A stretch of DNA of 64,000 bases from positions 1 through 64,000 of the forward strand of contig OY253663.1 in NCBI GenBank assembly GCA_958009055.1, in the 5' to 3' direction. This DNA comes from Choricystis sp. odSpoLacu1. Lineage: Eukaryota > Chlorophyta > Trebouxiophyceae. Position numbers and translations under genes: made by a program. Shown here one piece after another: positions 30,469 to 41,503 of the stretch (the stretch's first letter is position 1; every line of letters begins with the position of its first letter). The notes beneath the pieces were generated by a model. The model made no database searches. It was not told the origin of the DNA and was given only the letters and a program-made list of their open reading frames with translations.

Positions 30469-32971
30469 TCACTGCCGCACCACGCGCAGCGCGGGCAAGC
30501 TGCCATGCACGCTCGTATCCCACACCGGGCGCCAGGTCAGGGGTGGGGGTGGTGCGTCTGGCGAGGCAGCAGCAGCGGAGGTCGCGGCGACACACTCGGC
30601 CACCAGCAGCCCCAGCGACGCCGCCGTCATGGCGGCCACCTTGGTGAGGGCGGCTTCTTCGTCGGGCTGTGTGTGAGAGTGTGGGAACAGGGGTGAGAGA
30701 GGGGATGAGAGAGTGAGTGCGTGTGGCAGCCAGTTTTCTCCCTCTCCTTCACCCGCCACCAAAAAAACTCGACTCGCCTCGACAGCTTTCACCCCGCCCG
30801 CCGCCGCTCTGGCCACCAGGTCGGCGACCGACTGCTTGGCCCCGGCGCACTCGGCTTGAGCAGACTTCAACAGGTCCAGGGGGGCGTGCTTGGTGACTGG
30901 GGGAGGGTAATGAGGGGGGGTGGGCGTGAAGTGTTGAGGGGTGAGTGTGAAAGGAACATGTGGCGACCCTGCTCTGCCCCCCCCACCCTCTTTCCCTCCC
31001 CCAAACAAACTCACTCGCACTCTCCACCGCTGCCACATAGTCGGCGTGCGCCAACGGGGGCGGCACCGTCAAAACGCCCAACGCGCCAAACCGGGCGGTG
31101 AACCTCTCCGCGCCGCTGTTAAACGCGTCTTGGGGTGGCACCACGCCGCGCCCGCCGCGCGCGGCGACCGCAGCCACCGCCCGCATCAACGCGCCCGCCA
31201 CCGTGCGCCTCAGCGTGTAGGCACACGCGTCTGCGTACATGGTGACGGCATGAAGGGTGGGGGGTGGGGGTGGAGGCGCGCGCCTGCCGCGCGGTTTGGG
31301 CGCCTGCGGCGGCGGCCACCGCAGCGCGAGCGCGAGGGCGGCGCCCTCTGCCCTCCGCCCCAGGTAGTCAGCGTGCCACAGCAACGCAGGGGCTTCATGG
31401 TGGGCGTACAGGTCCAGCCGCCACCCAGCCCCGATGTGGGCCAGGGCGGCGCGGCAGGCGGCCTCCTCGACCCAGGCAGAGAGCGGGGACGCGTGCTCCG
31501 CCACGGCGGCGTCTGGCGGCGGCGGCGCGCCAGGCGGGGGCGCCGCCGGCGGGTCCCACCTCCACCCGGACGTCGCCAACCAGTCGCCATAATCGACACA
31601 CGCCTCCGCGTTGGCGGCGTGCTGGTGGACGTGCACCCAGTCCTCCAGGCAGCGCTTGTGGCGGCGGCGGGAGCGGGCCGGGTTTAGCAGGCTGGCCACA
31701 CAAAAGCCTTGCACGCCCAGCAGGGCTTGCTCCAGAAACTTGGCAGCCATGGTGCCGGGGGGATCAGGGAAGGGCATACCTGTGTCGGCGGCAACAGAGG
31801 CCAGGGAGGGGGCCCACGGCGGGAGGGGTAGGGGGGTGGGAGGGTCGGCAGCGCCAGCAGCATCAGCGTCGCCCCCCCCCGTCCCATCCAGCCCCAGGCC
31901 CAGCACCAGGGCCAGCGCGGACCGGGGCACCGCCCCTGCTTTGCGAGTGGTGAAGGCCGCCAGTGCGCGGGCGGAGCCGCGCAGGCCGCCACCCGCTGCT
32001 TCCGCCTCGTCGCCGAATGCCGCCACCGCCGCCAGATCGTCCAGCGTCACTCGCCACGCGGCCAGGCCTGCGGTGCGATCCAGCGACCGGTCGGGGCGGG
32101 GTGGAGTGGGGGGCAGCACCGCGCGCGCAGCGGCCGGGTTGAGCGTGGTGGCTGTGTTTGCCGCGGCCGCGGTCTCGCGGACACGCGATAACGCAGCGTT
32201 GGCGGCTTCAGTCGCAGTCGCCAAAGCAGCCGCGTCCCCTTGTCGGGCGGCGTGCAGCAGGGCCAGCGTGGCGGCACGCCACGCGAGACGGGCGCTGAGT
32301 GCGGCGCGCTCTTCATCAGTCGGATCGCCCGCCATCCCCAGCCCAGCTCCGTTTGCTCCGCCGGCCAGGGCGGCCGCAACGGCAGTCAGTCCAGCCTCTG
32401 CCTCGCCTCCATCATCCCCGGGCACGGGTTGGGGGTGCAGCTGCCAGTCTTCATCCTCTGCGACCGCGCCACACTGCACGAGGGACGTGGCGGCGGCTAC
32501 CGCGGCCCGGGTAGCGGCCGCGACGGCGCGAGGCAGAGGGTGGGCGTGGATGCTGTGCGTGTGTGTGGGTTTGATTGGTGGGAGGGGGTCGTGTCGTTTT
32601 CACCACCACCCCCTCTCCTCCCCTCAATCCCTCCCTATCTCTCACCTTTCCGGCCATAGCATCCATGGGTGCGTCAACAACGTCGTGCTCAGGCTGCCGC
32701 CCGCGTGCCACGCCGCCTCCTGGGCGGCGAGATCGTCCAGTGCAGCCGCGGCGGCCGCCGGCGTCGGGGGCGCGGTCGGCGGGGTCGGCACCGCCCCACC
32801 GCCCCGCCCGCCGCGGGCGCCGGCGTCCAGTTTGGGGTCGCCCAGCTCCACCGCCAGCATGGCGTCGTGCAGGCTGAACAGGGGCCCGTGTAGGAGGCCG
32901 CCGGTGGGGAGGGCGGCAGCCGCGGCGGAGAGCGTCGCGCTGACGGGGACGAGGGAGGGTGGGGCCGGCAT
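30469..32971 (-). CDS. NAA35: NatC N-acetyltransferase auxiliary subunit NAA35 (MAK10)
   Basis: Exons 32971-32646, 32552-31015, 30896-30778 and 30666-30469 give 726 residues. The hallmark N-terminal block LLHGPLFSLHDAMLAVELGD followed by PKLDAG is present. Exon 2 adds HKRCLEDWVHVHQHA and the NAA35-like DYGDWL and WVEEAACRAALAHIG segments. NAA35 anchors the NatC complex (NAA30/NAA35/NAA38), which acetylates N-termini such as Met-Leu. The last intron requires a GC donor (gag/gcgagt at 30777); no GT donor nearby keeps the frame. Much of the protein is Ala-rich, as elsewhere in this genome. Confidence 0.88.
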
Positions 32972-33240
32972 TGTGTGCGCGTTGTATGTGACAAGCTACC
33001 TGGGAGAGGAGGGGAAAAGGGGCGCGCTCTTGCGCGCGGTCCCCCCTAACCCAATTGCGCGACGGCTAGGCGCCGGGGGGGTCTGCGCCGCGCTCTCTCG
33101 CTCGCTCTCTCTCGCTCGCCGACCCCACTCAACCCGTTTTTTCTCAAGAACTCGGCACCGCGCGCCTACTCCCCTCTCCCCCAACACCAATGCGCGTCCC
33201 ACGCTCGACACCGTGTCGAGTGTCGACTGTGGGGCCCCTA

Positions 33241-34938
33241 ATGGGCCGCCGCCGCGCTGCCCCCCCCCCCCGCCGCCACCCCCCCTGACCCGCCGCCGCT
33301 GCCGTCTGGCGCCGACGTCGACGTCGGCCTGCTGTGGCGGCGGGGTGGCGGCGCGGACGCCACGCTGGAAGGGTTGACCCGCGAGGAAGCCGTCGTGCCG
33401 GCGAGCACGAGCTCGCTTCCGCGGCCGCTCGCTCCCCCCGCCGCGGCGGCCGGCGCGACCCACTCGGCCCTCAAAGACAAGGCCACCTACAAACGGTTGC
33501 ACGCGTCCAGCGTCGCTCAGGGCGAACTCTTTTTCCACAACCTGGGCAACGGGTTTGCGTGGCGCAACAAACCGGCCACGGGGCGCGCACGCGCCGTCAC
33601 TCCGCGCGGTGGCCACGCGCCGGCCGGCTCCTTCTTCCCGGGTGGCCGCTTCAACGTGGTCACCAACTGTGTCAACCGCCACGTGGACGCAAACCAGGGC
33701 GGCGCCACCGCGGTCGCGTGGCCGGGAGGGGGGCTGCCGTTTGCCGAGGCGGCCGCGTCGGCCGCGCGCGTCGCGGGGTGGCTGCGCCGCGCCGGCGTTT
33801 CTCGCGGCGACTCTGTCGCCCTCTACTTGCCCGCCGGCCCGGACTCGGTCACCGGCCTGCTGGCGGTGACCGCTCTGGGGGCTGCAGCGTTGGTGCTGGA
33901 CCCGGCGGCACCCGCGGAGGCGAGCGCGTCCGCGCTGGCTGCGTCGCGCGCGCGCGCGTCGCGGTCACCGCATCTGGCGGCGCCCTGACCGCGGGTGGCC
34001 CGACCACCCCCATCAAAGCATCTCTGGACGCCGTGCTGGCGCTCGCCAACGACGACCACGGCCACTCTGTCGAGACAGTGCTGTGCTACGAAGCCGGCGG
34101 CGTGTCCGTCGCCGACACGCCGTGGACGTGCTCCCGCGACGTGTGGGCTGCCGCCGCCCTGCCTGCTGCCTCGCCCCTGCCCCCCACCGACCTGCCTGCC
34201 TGCGATGCAGACACACACATGCTGCTGGTGCCGGTGCCGGGGGCGCCGCACGTGGTGACGGTGCATGCAGCAGGCTCACTTGTGTGCGGCGCGGCCACCG
34301 CGCGCCTCATGCTGGACGCTCAATCAAACGCCGTTGTCGCGTTTGCGGGTCACGTGGGCCACCCGGCCAGCCTGGTCACCGCCACCCTGGGCGCCCTGGC
34401 CAACGGGTCGGCGGTGGCGACGCTGCCGCCGCCTGCGTCGGGCGGCGGCGCTGCGTGGTGGCAGGCGGCCGCCGCTGCACAGGTGACGCACGTGGTGGCC
34501 ACACCCGCCGATGCGGCAGAGCTTGCAAAGGGCGGACCCCCTCCCGCCACCCTTCAAGTGGTGGCGGTGGTGGGGGAGGGGCCTGTGCCAGCGGGCACAG
34601 CGACCGCGCTGGCGGCGGCTCTCGGCGACAACGTCGCGATTGTCTCTGCGTGGCAACCACCCGGCGCGGGCACCCCCGTCCTGGCTGGCGCACCCCACGC
34701 CATTCAACTGGCATCGCCAGCAGCCATGGTGCCGTGGCTGGGGTGTGGCCCCCCAGGCGTCGGCGGGTGGACCGCCGCGTGGCCGGCACTCGCGACGCGC
34801 ACACTTGATGCCGGCGACGGCGCCACCGCTCGCGCGTGGTGGGAGGCGCACTGCTTGGGGGCGGGGGGCGCGTACGCGCCGGATGAGGATGGACTGGAGG
34901 CGTGTGCGGAGGATGAGGGCGCGTGGCGGTGGGCGTGA
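33241..34938 (+). pseudogene. Acyl/acetyl-CoA synthetase-like gene, active-site motifs lost and frame broken
   Basis: The N-terminal part (HSALKDKATYKRLHASS, SFFPGGRFNVVTNCVNRHVD, GVSRGDSVALYLPAGPDSVT) matches the start of ANL-superfamily acetyl-CoA synthetases. The downstream part still aligns by pattern (GHVGHPASLV for GHSYLVYG; QVTHVVATPADAAELAK for the VTHFYTAPTAIR region). However, the ATP-binding P-loop (TSGSTGxPKG) is replaced by VPVPGAPHVV, the WWQTE-type motif reads SAWQPPGAG, and the C-terminal lysine domain is missing. Two frame breaks are seen: a C run at about 33261-33271 after ATG 33241, and a (CG)n run at about 33944-33960. It is either a pseudogene or a non-catalytic paralogue with two sequence errors. 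Confidence 0.65.
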
Positions 34939-35021
34939 GAGGAGGGGTATTGAAAAAGCAAAACAAAAGAAAATAAACAAATCAAAGCTAACCCTCTCAC
35001 ACGCACAAAAAAACTCTCTCT

Positions 35022-36586
35022 CTACTCGTCCTCACTCTCCTCCGACGTGCTGGCCGGGCGTCCGACGGGCTGCACCAGCACCCGCGTCTCGCCGGCGTTG
35101 CCATCGTCATCGTCGTCGTCGTCATCATCATACTCTGTCTCCGGCCCGCTCGCCGCGCTGCCGTCGTCATCGTCGTCATCATCCGTCACGCCGTCCACCA
35201 GCTCGCCCCGCATGCCCTCCAGCATCAGGGCAAACTCGGCGTACGGGTCGCGCGCGGCCGCGTCGGCGGCTGCCTGCGCGGCGGCCACCGCGTCTGGGAG
35301 CTCTGCGCGGTCGCCCGTCGGCGACCACAGCTTCACAGTATCATCAATTCCGCTGGTGGCCAGCAGCAGGGAGCCGCCGGGCGCGGAGGCGACGACGTTG
35401 ACGACGTCGTTGTCTGCGCCGCGCACAACGGCACGCAGCGAAGAGTCGCGCGTGCGCCACACATAGAAGGCGCCGTTGTCGCTGCCACACGCGACGTGCT
35501 CACCCCTTTCCCCCACAAAGGAGGCGCCCTTGACGGTGCGCACGTTGAGGGCGCCCGAGAAGCGGCGCACGCCGTCGGGGTCTGGGGCGGCGTCGTCGCC
35601 TGGTGCACGCTCGGTGAACCAGGAGGACGAGGATGGCGACGGCCGCGGTGCGCCGTCACCATCGCCATCGCTGTCGTCGCTGGACGGCGGCACGTCGCCC
35701 ACGGCAGGCGCGGGCGCGCGCTGCGCTTCGCCGCGCGCCATGGCAGCTGGAATCAAATACACGCACTCCCGGTTGATGGAGGCCAGCAGATGCCCTGCCG
35801 CACCATACACCGCCCCCGTGATGGAGAACAGGGACCGGCGTGCGGATGGGGGCAGCCTGGCCAGGTGGGAGGGTGCATAGTCTGCGACGCCGTTGCCACT
35901 GCGCCTATCAAGGACCCGGGCCAGCAGGGACTCGCCCCCTATGGCCACCAGGTGGGGGCGGCCGGGGTCGACGGCGACGGCGTAGAGTTCGAGGGCGGCG
36001 GCGGCGGCGCCGCGGGCGGCGCGCGCGCGCGCGCGCCGTCGACCGCCGCCACCGCTGCCGCGCGCGCGACACAGGCGCGCGGGGACCGCGTGTCCAGGGT
36101 GGCCAACACGCCGTCCTCTCCCACAGAGAAGAGGATCGTCGGCTCCCCTGGCGCCAGCGCGATCTTGTGGGCGCGCCCCGCGTGCCGAAACAGGACGCGC
36201 GCGCGCGACGGGGGCGGCCCCGCCCAGGGGCCGACATTTTCAAACGCGCGCACCTCACCATCAGCGGCACTGGTGTAGAGGACGGGGCTGGTGCCGCCCT
36301 GCACAAACTTGGCCTGGAACACGTTGTTGGTGTGGCCGGTGCGCACGCGCAGCGTTTCGCGGCGTGTGGGGACACACCACACCCGCACAGTGCGGTCGTC
36401 AGAACCCGTCAATAAGCACGTCGCATCATCCGCCAACCATTCACACGCGTTGACGCAGCCGCGGTGGCCGGCCAGCTCGCCGGCCAGGGCGAGGCGGGGG
36501 GGCAGGTCGCCGTCCCGTGCAGCGGCGGACGGCGTCGCATCGCGGTGGGGGGCTCCCAGGGCGCGGGACCGCAGGGTGGGCAGCAT
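35022..36586 (-). CDS. WD40 protein, DCAF8/WDTC1-like
   Basis: The gene starts at ATG 36586 (MLPTLRSRALGAPHRD). WD repeats include GHRGCVNACEWLADDATCLL/TGSDDRTVRVW, TGHTNNVFQAKFVQGGTSPV/LYTSAADGEVRAF and ILFSVGEDGVLATLDTRSP. Near the C-terminus are VRTVKGASFVGERGEHVACG/SDNGAFYVW and ATSGIDDTVKLWSP, which match the last repeats of DCAF8/WDTC1. These are DDB1-CUL4 substrate receptors. The tail is very acidic (Asp runs). The frame changes once inside a (GC)n run at about 36018-36036: the two halves are clean on each side, so a small indel is likely. It ends convergent with the synthetase-like gene, 83 bases apart. Confidence 0.8.
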
Positions 36587-36759
36587 TAGTGAGTGGGTGG
36601 GGCGGCGGACGCGCGGCGAGAGAGGCCTCTTTTGGGGGGGGGGGGGGGGGGGCGAGCCCGAGATGCGCGCACAGATTGTTTTTTTGTCCAAACATCAGTG
36701 TTTCTAACATCGTTTCTGTCTTGTCTAAACCTCCCAACACAAACTACAAAAGCACACAC

Positions 36760-37290
36760 TCACCCGCCCCACTCATCCTCGCCGCCCGGGCAGTCGGCGA
36801 CGCCGTCCCCCACACGCGACGCTGGCACCCGCAAGCCCCCGCTGCCACCACACACAAAACCACTGCCCCCCACGCCCGCACACGCCGCAGTGCCTGGCTC
36901 GTCCGAGCCGTCGGGACAGTCGCAGTAGTCATCGTTGACGGCGGCGCAGGGGATGGTGAGGGGCGGTGGTGGTGCGAGCGCGCCACCACCCGGGTCGACA
37001 CGCCGCCCAGCTGATCCTGCCGCATCCAGGGCCAGGCCTGCTCCACACTCAAAGGTGGAGGTGCAACAGTATCGTGCCACATCGTCGGGCGCCACGCCGC
37101 GAGCGCAGGCGGGGGAGGAGGCGGCGGAGTCGAGGGTGGCTGCGGTCGGTGGTGCTGCCACCTGCAGCCTCGCCACCCTGCGGTGCATCGCCACCACTGC
37201 CAGCACCGCCAGCGCCAGCACCGCCACCCGCGGCCGCGTGCCCGCCGCCGCGGCCCGGGACCGGGCGCGCAGCAGGGGCGCGGTGCGCAT
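36760..37290 (-). CDS. Type II membrane protein with PRKCSH-like/LDLa Cys-rich domain
   Basis: The frame starts at ATG 37290 and has a hydrophobic anchor (VAVLALAVLAVVAMH) near residue 30. A Cys-rich part then reads CAAVNDDYCDCPDGSDEPGT, FVCGGSGG and SRVGDGVADCPGGEDEW. This is the calcium-binding LDLa-type module of glucosidase II beta subunit (PRKCSH) and relatives. As read it stops at 36760 (176 residues), but a gtgagt donor at 36763 suggests a further exon. The only space left is the 170 bases before the WD40 gene, and I cannot identify the next exon. The second CxCxDGSDE copy is degenerate (ADCPGGEDE). The role is probably ER or Golgi, and the 3' end is uncertain. Confidence 0.6.
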   Translation of the reverse strand: MRTAPLLRARSRAAAAGTRPRVAVLALAVLAVVAMHRRVARLQVAAPPTAATLDSAASSPACARGVAPDDVARYCCTSTFECGAGLALDAAGSAGRRVDPGGGALAPPPPLTIPCAAVNDDYCDCPDGSDEPGTAACAGVGGSGFVCGGSGGLRVPASRVGDGVADCPGGEDEWGG

Positions 37291-37601
37291 TGGGGGGGTG
37301 GGTCGGGGCGGTTGGTTGAGGGAGGCGGCGGTGGGGCGCGTGCCGTGATGGAGGTAAAGGCAGCTTGTTGGAGGCGAGTGTGGATTGCTAGTGCTTTTGG
37401 GAAGCGCGTGAGGAGCAAGAGGCGGGCGCAGCACTCCTTCGTTTTGAAAGATGCCAAGAGTGCCTGCCCCTCTCCCCGTTTTGCCCCCTCTTGCTTTGCC
37501 GCCCTTTGTAAATACGCTGTGTTTCCCTTCTCTCAAGTGCGCTAACAAAACTGTGCAAAACAAAAAAAAACAAAAAACTAGACAGTCTTCCCCACACTCT
37601 C
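37291..37601. promoter_or_regulatory. Intergenic region between FBXL and LDLa-type genes
   Basis: Both genes are on the minus strand, so this holds the 3' UTR of the F-box/LRR gene and the promoter of the LDLa-type gene. The open minus-strand frame that crosses it is AT-richer than the flanking genes and shows no domain, so I do not call it coding. Confidence 0.4.
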
Positions 37602-40217
37602 TCAAAGAACAGCCGCCCCGCGCCCCCCCCCCCCCCGCCACGCGCTTTGTTAGCCGCCGCCACGCGTCCGCCACCGCCACCGCGGCACGGGCGCCATCTA
37701 GGAGGGCAGCCAGGGCAGCCCCCCGCACCGCGTCCGCGGCCGCGTCCGCGCCGCGCGAGGGGGAGACGCCGCCCAAGTCTAAGCGCGCGAGGCGCGGCGC
37801 GGCCGCGACCAGCGCCGCCACATCAGCAGCGCGGGGGCGGGCGGAGGGGCGCAGCACCGGGACGACGCCACTGGTGGCGCCCGCGGGGGCGAGGCACAGG
37901 GTGCGGAGGGAGGTGGCGGACCGCAGGGAGCGCAGCGCGGCGCGCGCGTCGAGGGCGGCACACCCCGCCACGTCCAGCGTGGCCAGGCGGGGCAGGCGGC
38001 CCAGCGCTGACAGCGCAGCGGGAGACGCGATGCAGCCGCCTCTCAACGACAGAGTCACCAGGCGGGGCGCGGCCGAGGGGAGGGCGCGCACGCCGACGTC
38101 CCCGACGCCCGCTCCCGGGAGCACGTCTCCAGCGGTCAACGCTGTCAACGCGGGGGCCAGGGCCAGGGCGGGCACGTCTTCATCTGAGAAGGAGGTGCCG
38201 GCCACGTCCAGGGAGGCGAGGGCGGGGGTGGCGGCTAGGAGGGCGGCGAGGGGGGGGCCCGACCCAGCGTCGTCAGTGTGGGCGAGGCGCAGGGAGCGCA
38301 GCGCACGGCCACCGCCGCCGGCGCGCAGGCCGGCCGCCAGCAGGGTGCCAAGAGGGACGCCTGATGCAGTGGAGGAGGAGCAGCCCGCGACGTCGAGGTT
38401 TGTGAGGCTGTGCGCGCGACCGAGCGTCGCTGCGTCGGCTGCTGTCAACGCTGCCCCGCGCAGTGTGACCCCCGTCAGCGACCGGCCGCCTCCCGGCGCT
38501 GCCGCCAGGGCGGCCAACGCCGCCGGCACCGCGACCGATGGGTCGCACCACGGGTCACACCCCGCCACCGCGAGCGCGGCGGCGGCGGGGGGGGCGCGCG
38601 CCGATGGAAAGTGTGGCGAGCGACGCGGCACTGCCGCGCAGCCCTGTCGCCCAATCATCACCCGACGCGGCCTCCAGGTCGGTGCACCAGCGCACGTCTA
38701 GGTGAGTCAGGCGGGCGCCGGCCAGGGCGCGCAGGGCGGGGGCGCTGAGGCCGCCGGCTGCAGGCGCGGTAAAACGGGTGAGCGTGGGCGCGGCGCGGGA
38801 GAGTGCGTCGGCGACGGCGGGGCCGCCCAGCCAGGCTCCCGTCGCAGTCAGCGACGTCAGCTTGCCACAGTCCAGCGCGTTCAGCGGGGGTGGGGCGGGG
38901 CCGCCACCACCGCCCGCGGCGCGGCGCGGCGGCGCGGGGCGCGAGACATCCAGAGACACCAGCGCTGGCAGCGCCTTGCGCCCCGCACACCCGGTCGCCC
39001 ACCGCTCCAGGGAGCTGCAGCCGAAGCCCCAGTCCACGCCGCGCAGGGCGAGGTGGGTGAGGGACGCGGCGTGGGCGGCGAGGGACGCGAAGGCAGCGCA
39101 GGTGAGCGCGTGCGGCGACGGCGCGACGCCCGCGCGCTGCGCGCTCACCTCCACCCGGCGCAGGGTGCACCCCGCGCCCGCGGCCAGGGCGACCACGGCG
39201 GCGTCGCAGGCGGCGGCACCGCCTGACAGGCGGACGGCGGCCAGGCGCGGCGCGGCCGCAAGGGCTGCGACGCCGGCAGGAGTCAACCCGGGCGCGCCGC
39301 GCAGGTCAACGCTGGTCAAACGCAGCGACACGCCCAGGGCGGCCGCCACAGCATCGCCCAGGGGGTGGCACGGGGGCGGCATCCCCCCCACTGCCGCCCC
39401 CCACAGCGGGCGCGGCGGCGCGGTCAGGGTCACACTCTCGAGCCGCGGCGACGCGCGCACCGCGGCCGCAGCACCGCCATCGTCCAGGGAGAATGCGCCG
39501 TCGATGGTGAGGTGGGTTAGACGGCCAGAGGTGACGGTCACCGCGGCGGCCAGGGCGCCGCCTGTGAGTGCGGACGCGCCGGTCAGCGTGAGGCGCGCGA
39601 GGCGTGGGGCTGAAGCCAGGGCCACCGCCACACCCGCCGCGTCAGCAGGCGAGGTGGAGGGCAATAGCCCCGTGAGCCCGGTCACAGACGGTGTGCAGGT
39701 CAGCGACGCCACGTCGCCCAGCACGAGCGGGCGCCCTGCCGACAGGTCCAGGCGCTGCAGCTCGGGAAACGCTGCCACCGCGGCGGCCGCGGTGGGGACG
39801 GGGGGGGCCAGGGCCACGGTGCGCGAGTTGAGGGAGAGGCGCCAGTCGCTGAGTTGGTGTGTGTGGGGTGGGTGAAAAGGGTGAGGTCAGGTTTTTCGGG
39901 GGGAAAGCGGCGGAGGGCGCAATGTGTTTGTGCGTGTGTTTGCTCTTCGACTCCCCTCCCACCCTGCCTCGCCAGCCCCCGACCCCGCTCCCCATTCGAC
40001 AGAGCCCAACTGGGCTGCCTCTGTCGCAGGCGGCAGCAGCGGCGGGCGGCGAGAGAAGAGGGGAGCGCGTCGACCGTTTCTTTGTTTCGCGCCATGCCTC
40101 TCGACGCCCCTCCCCCTCCCCATCGCACCTGCACGTCGCCCGCACGGCGGCCACGTCGCCCGCGTCGAGCAGGGAGACGACCTCCGCCAACAAGTCGGGC
40201 GGCAGGGAGGGCCACAT
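37602..40217 (-). CDS. F-box/leucine-rich-repeat protein (FBXL type)
   Basis: Exon 1 (40217-40129) encodes an F-box: MWPSLPPDLLAEVVSLLDAG then DVAAVRATC. The next exon starts at 39848 (SDWRLSLNSRTVALAPPVP) and continues as many LRRs, for example LQRLDLSAGRPLVLGDVASL, LTHLALRGVDW and LATLDVAGCAALDARAALRSL. Such proteins are substrate receptors of SCF ubiquitin ligases. The frame changes once at a G8 run near 38587-38594; coding is clean on both sides. A second long run (C14 at 37623-37636) lies at the 3' end. The reading frame there is ambiguous, so the stop at 37602 is a best guess. Confidence 0.75.
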
Positions 40218-40466
40218 GGCAGAGGCGTTTTGTGGGCCCCGCACACGGAGGTTTCGAAATTTGTGAACCTTTTGAAAAACAAAGGCCGCCCCTTTTTCTC
40301 GCGCGCCGTCAGCGCGCGCGAGAGTGTTGTCTCTCCCCGAAAAAATAAGACCCACCGCTTTGCGCTGCTGAACGTTCTCTTTTTGTTGTGTTTGCACCAG
40401 CTGGCGTTATTTTGCTCACCGCCACACGCAGATCAAAGAAAAAAACACGCCCCTCTCTCTCCATCA

Positions 40467-41289
40467 TCACGCCTGCACCGTCCCCACCGCGGGCACGGCC
40501 ACCCCGCCCCCACCCTCACCCCCGCTCACCGTGCCCGGCCTCACCGTTTTCACGGTGCGCACGCCGGCCGCGTCCACCACTTTAATGATGTAGGCGGGCG
40601 GCGCGACGACCAGCCGCTTCACAACCTCATCAATCCCCCTCTCCATCAACGCCACCGCTTCATCCAACGTCAGGTCGGGCCGCCACAGCGCGTCTAGCAT
40701 GGCCAGCACAAAGTAGGAGCCATACCCGGTGCCGGCCACGTTCATGGGGTGGCACGTCGCGAGGTAGTCCAGCCAATACAGTGAAGGGCCTCCCTCAATC
40801 CCGCTCTCGGGCTTGGCATCATCCCACCCCGCCACCAGCAGGTTGGTCTGGTAGGGCCGGTTGCGAAGGGCGGTGGCCAGCTCGCCGCGGACGTAGTGCG
40901 CGACCGCGCGCGTGGAGAGGGGGGTGCCGCCGCGGAGGGCGGCGAGGCGCACGTTGGCGGCGACAAACTCGGAGAACTGGACGCGGTCGCCGGGTTCGCC
41001 TGGATGAGTGTATGGGGAGGGGGAGGAGTGTGTGTGTGGGCGGTGGGGCGAGCCGACGCGCGTGGTGTCCACCATCGACCCCATCCATCGCTCTCCTTTC
41101 TCCTCCCTCTCCTCCCGCCGCCGCCCTCCCCCCTAAAACCCACTCACCTGACAGCGCCAGCACCAGCTTGTCCGACACCGCCATCAGCTTGTCTTCATCG
41201 TGCTTGATGGTGATGATCTGTTGCACGGCGGCCGTGTCGGAGCAGAGGACGACAAAGTCGCGCCCCTTGATGCCCATGAGGTAGTCCAT
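40467..41289 (-). CDS. PSMB2: 20S proteasome subunit beta type-2
   Basis: Exons 41289-41148 and 40999-40467 give 224 residues. The start MDYLMGIKGRDFVVLCSDTA matches PSMB2 (MEYLIGIQGPDYVLVASD), a non-catalytic beta subunit without a processed threonine. EPGDRVQFSEFVAANVRL, NRPYQTNLLVAGWDD, LYWLDYLATCHPMNVAGTGYG and a C-terminal basic/hydrophobic strand are all present. A Gly/Val-rich tail of about 20 residues extends past the usual end. The splice restores the conserved GEPGD segment. Confidence 0.95.
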
Positions 41290-41503
41290 GGTGGGGAGAG
41301 AGTGGGGGTAGATGACACACGAGCGAGTGAGGAGGAGGGAGGAGCGCCGCGAGAGGGGAGACCGGGGCGCGCGCGTGTGTGGAGAGCTCGGTCTTGATGC
41401 GCGCGGTGTGAAAAAAACTTTTTTGCACATATCCCATCTCCTAACCCACGTCCAACCCACTTCGCGCCCAGCTGAATACACGCCTCCCACCCCATACTAG
41501 CCG

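Noticed and set aside
36760..38661. A continuous minus-strand open frame joining the LRR gene to the LDLa-type gene as one protein
   Set aside because: The joining part is AT-richer, has no domain and contains a natural ATG followed by a membrane anchor at 37290. In this GC-rich genome long chance open frames are common.
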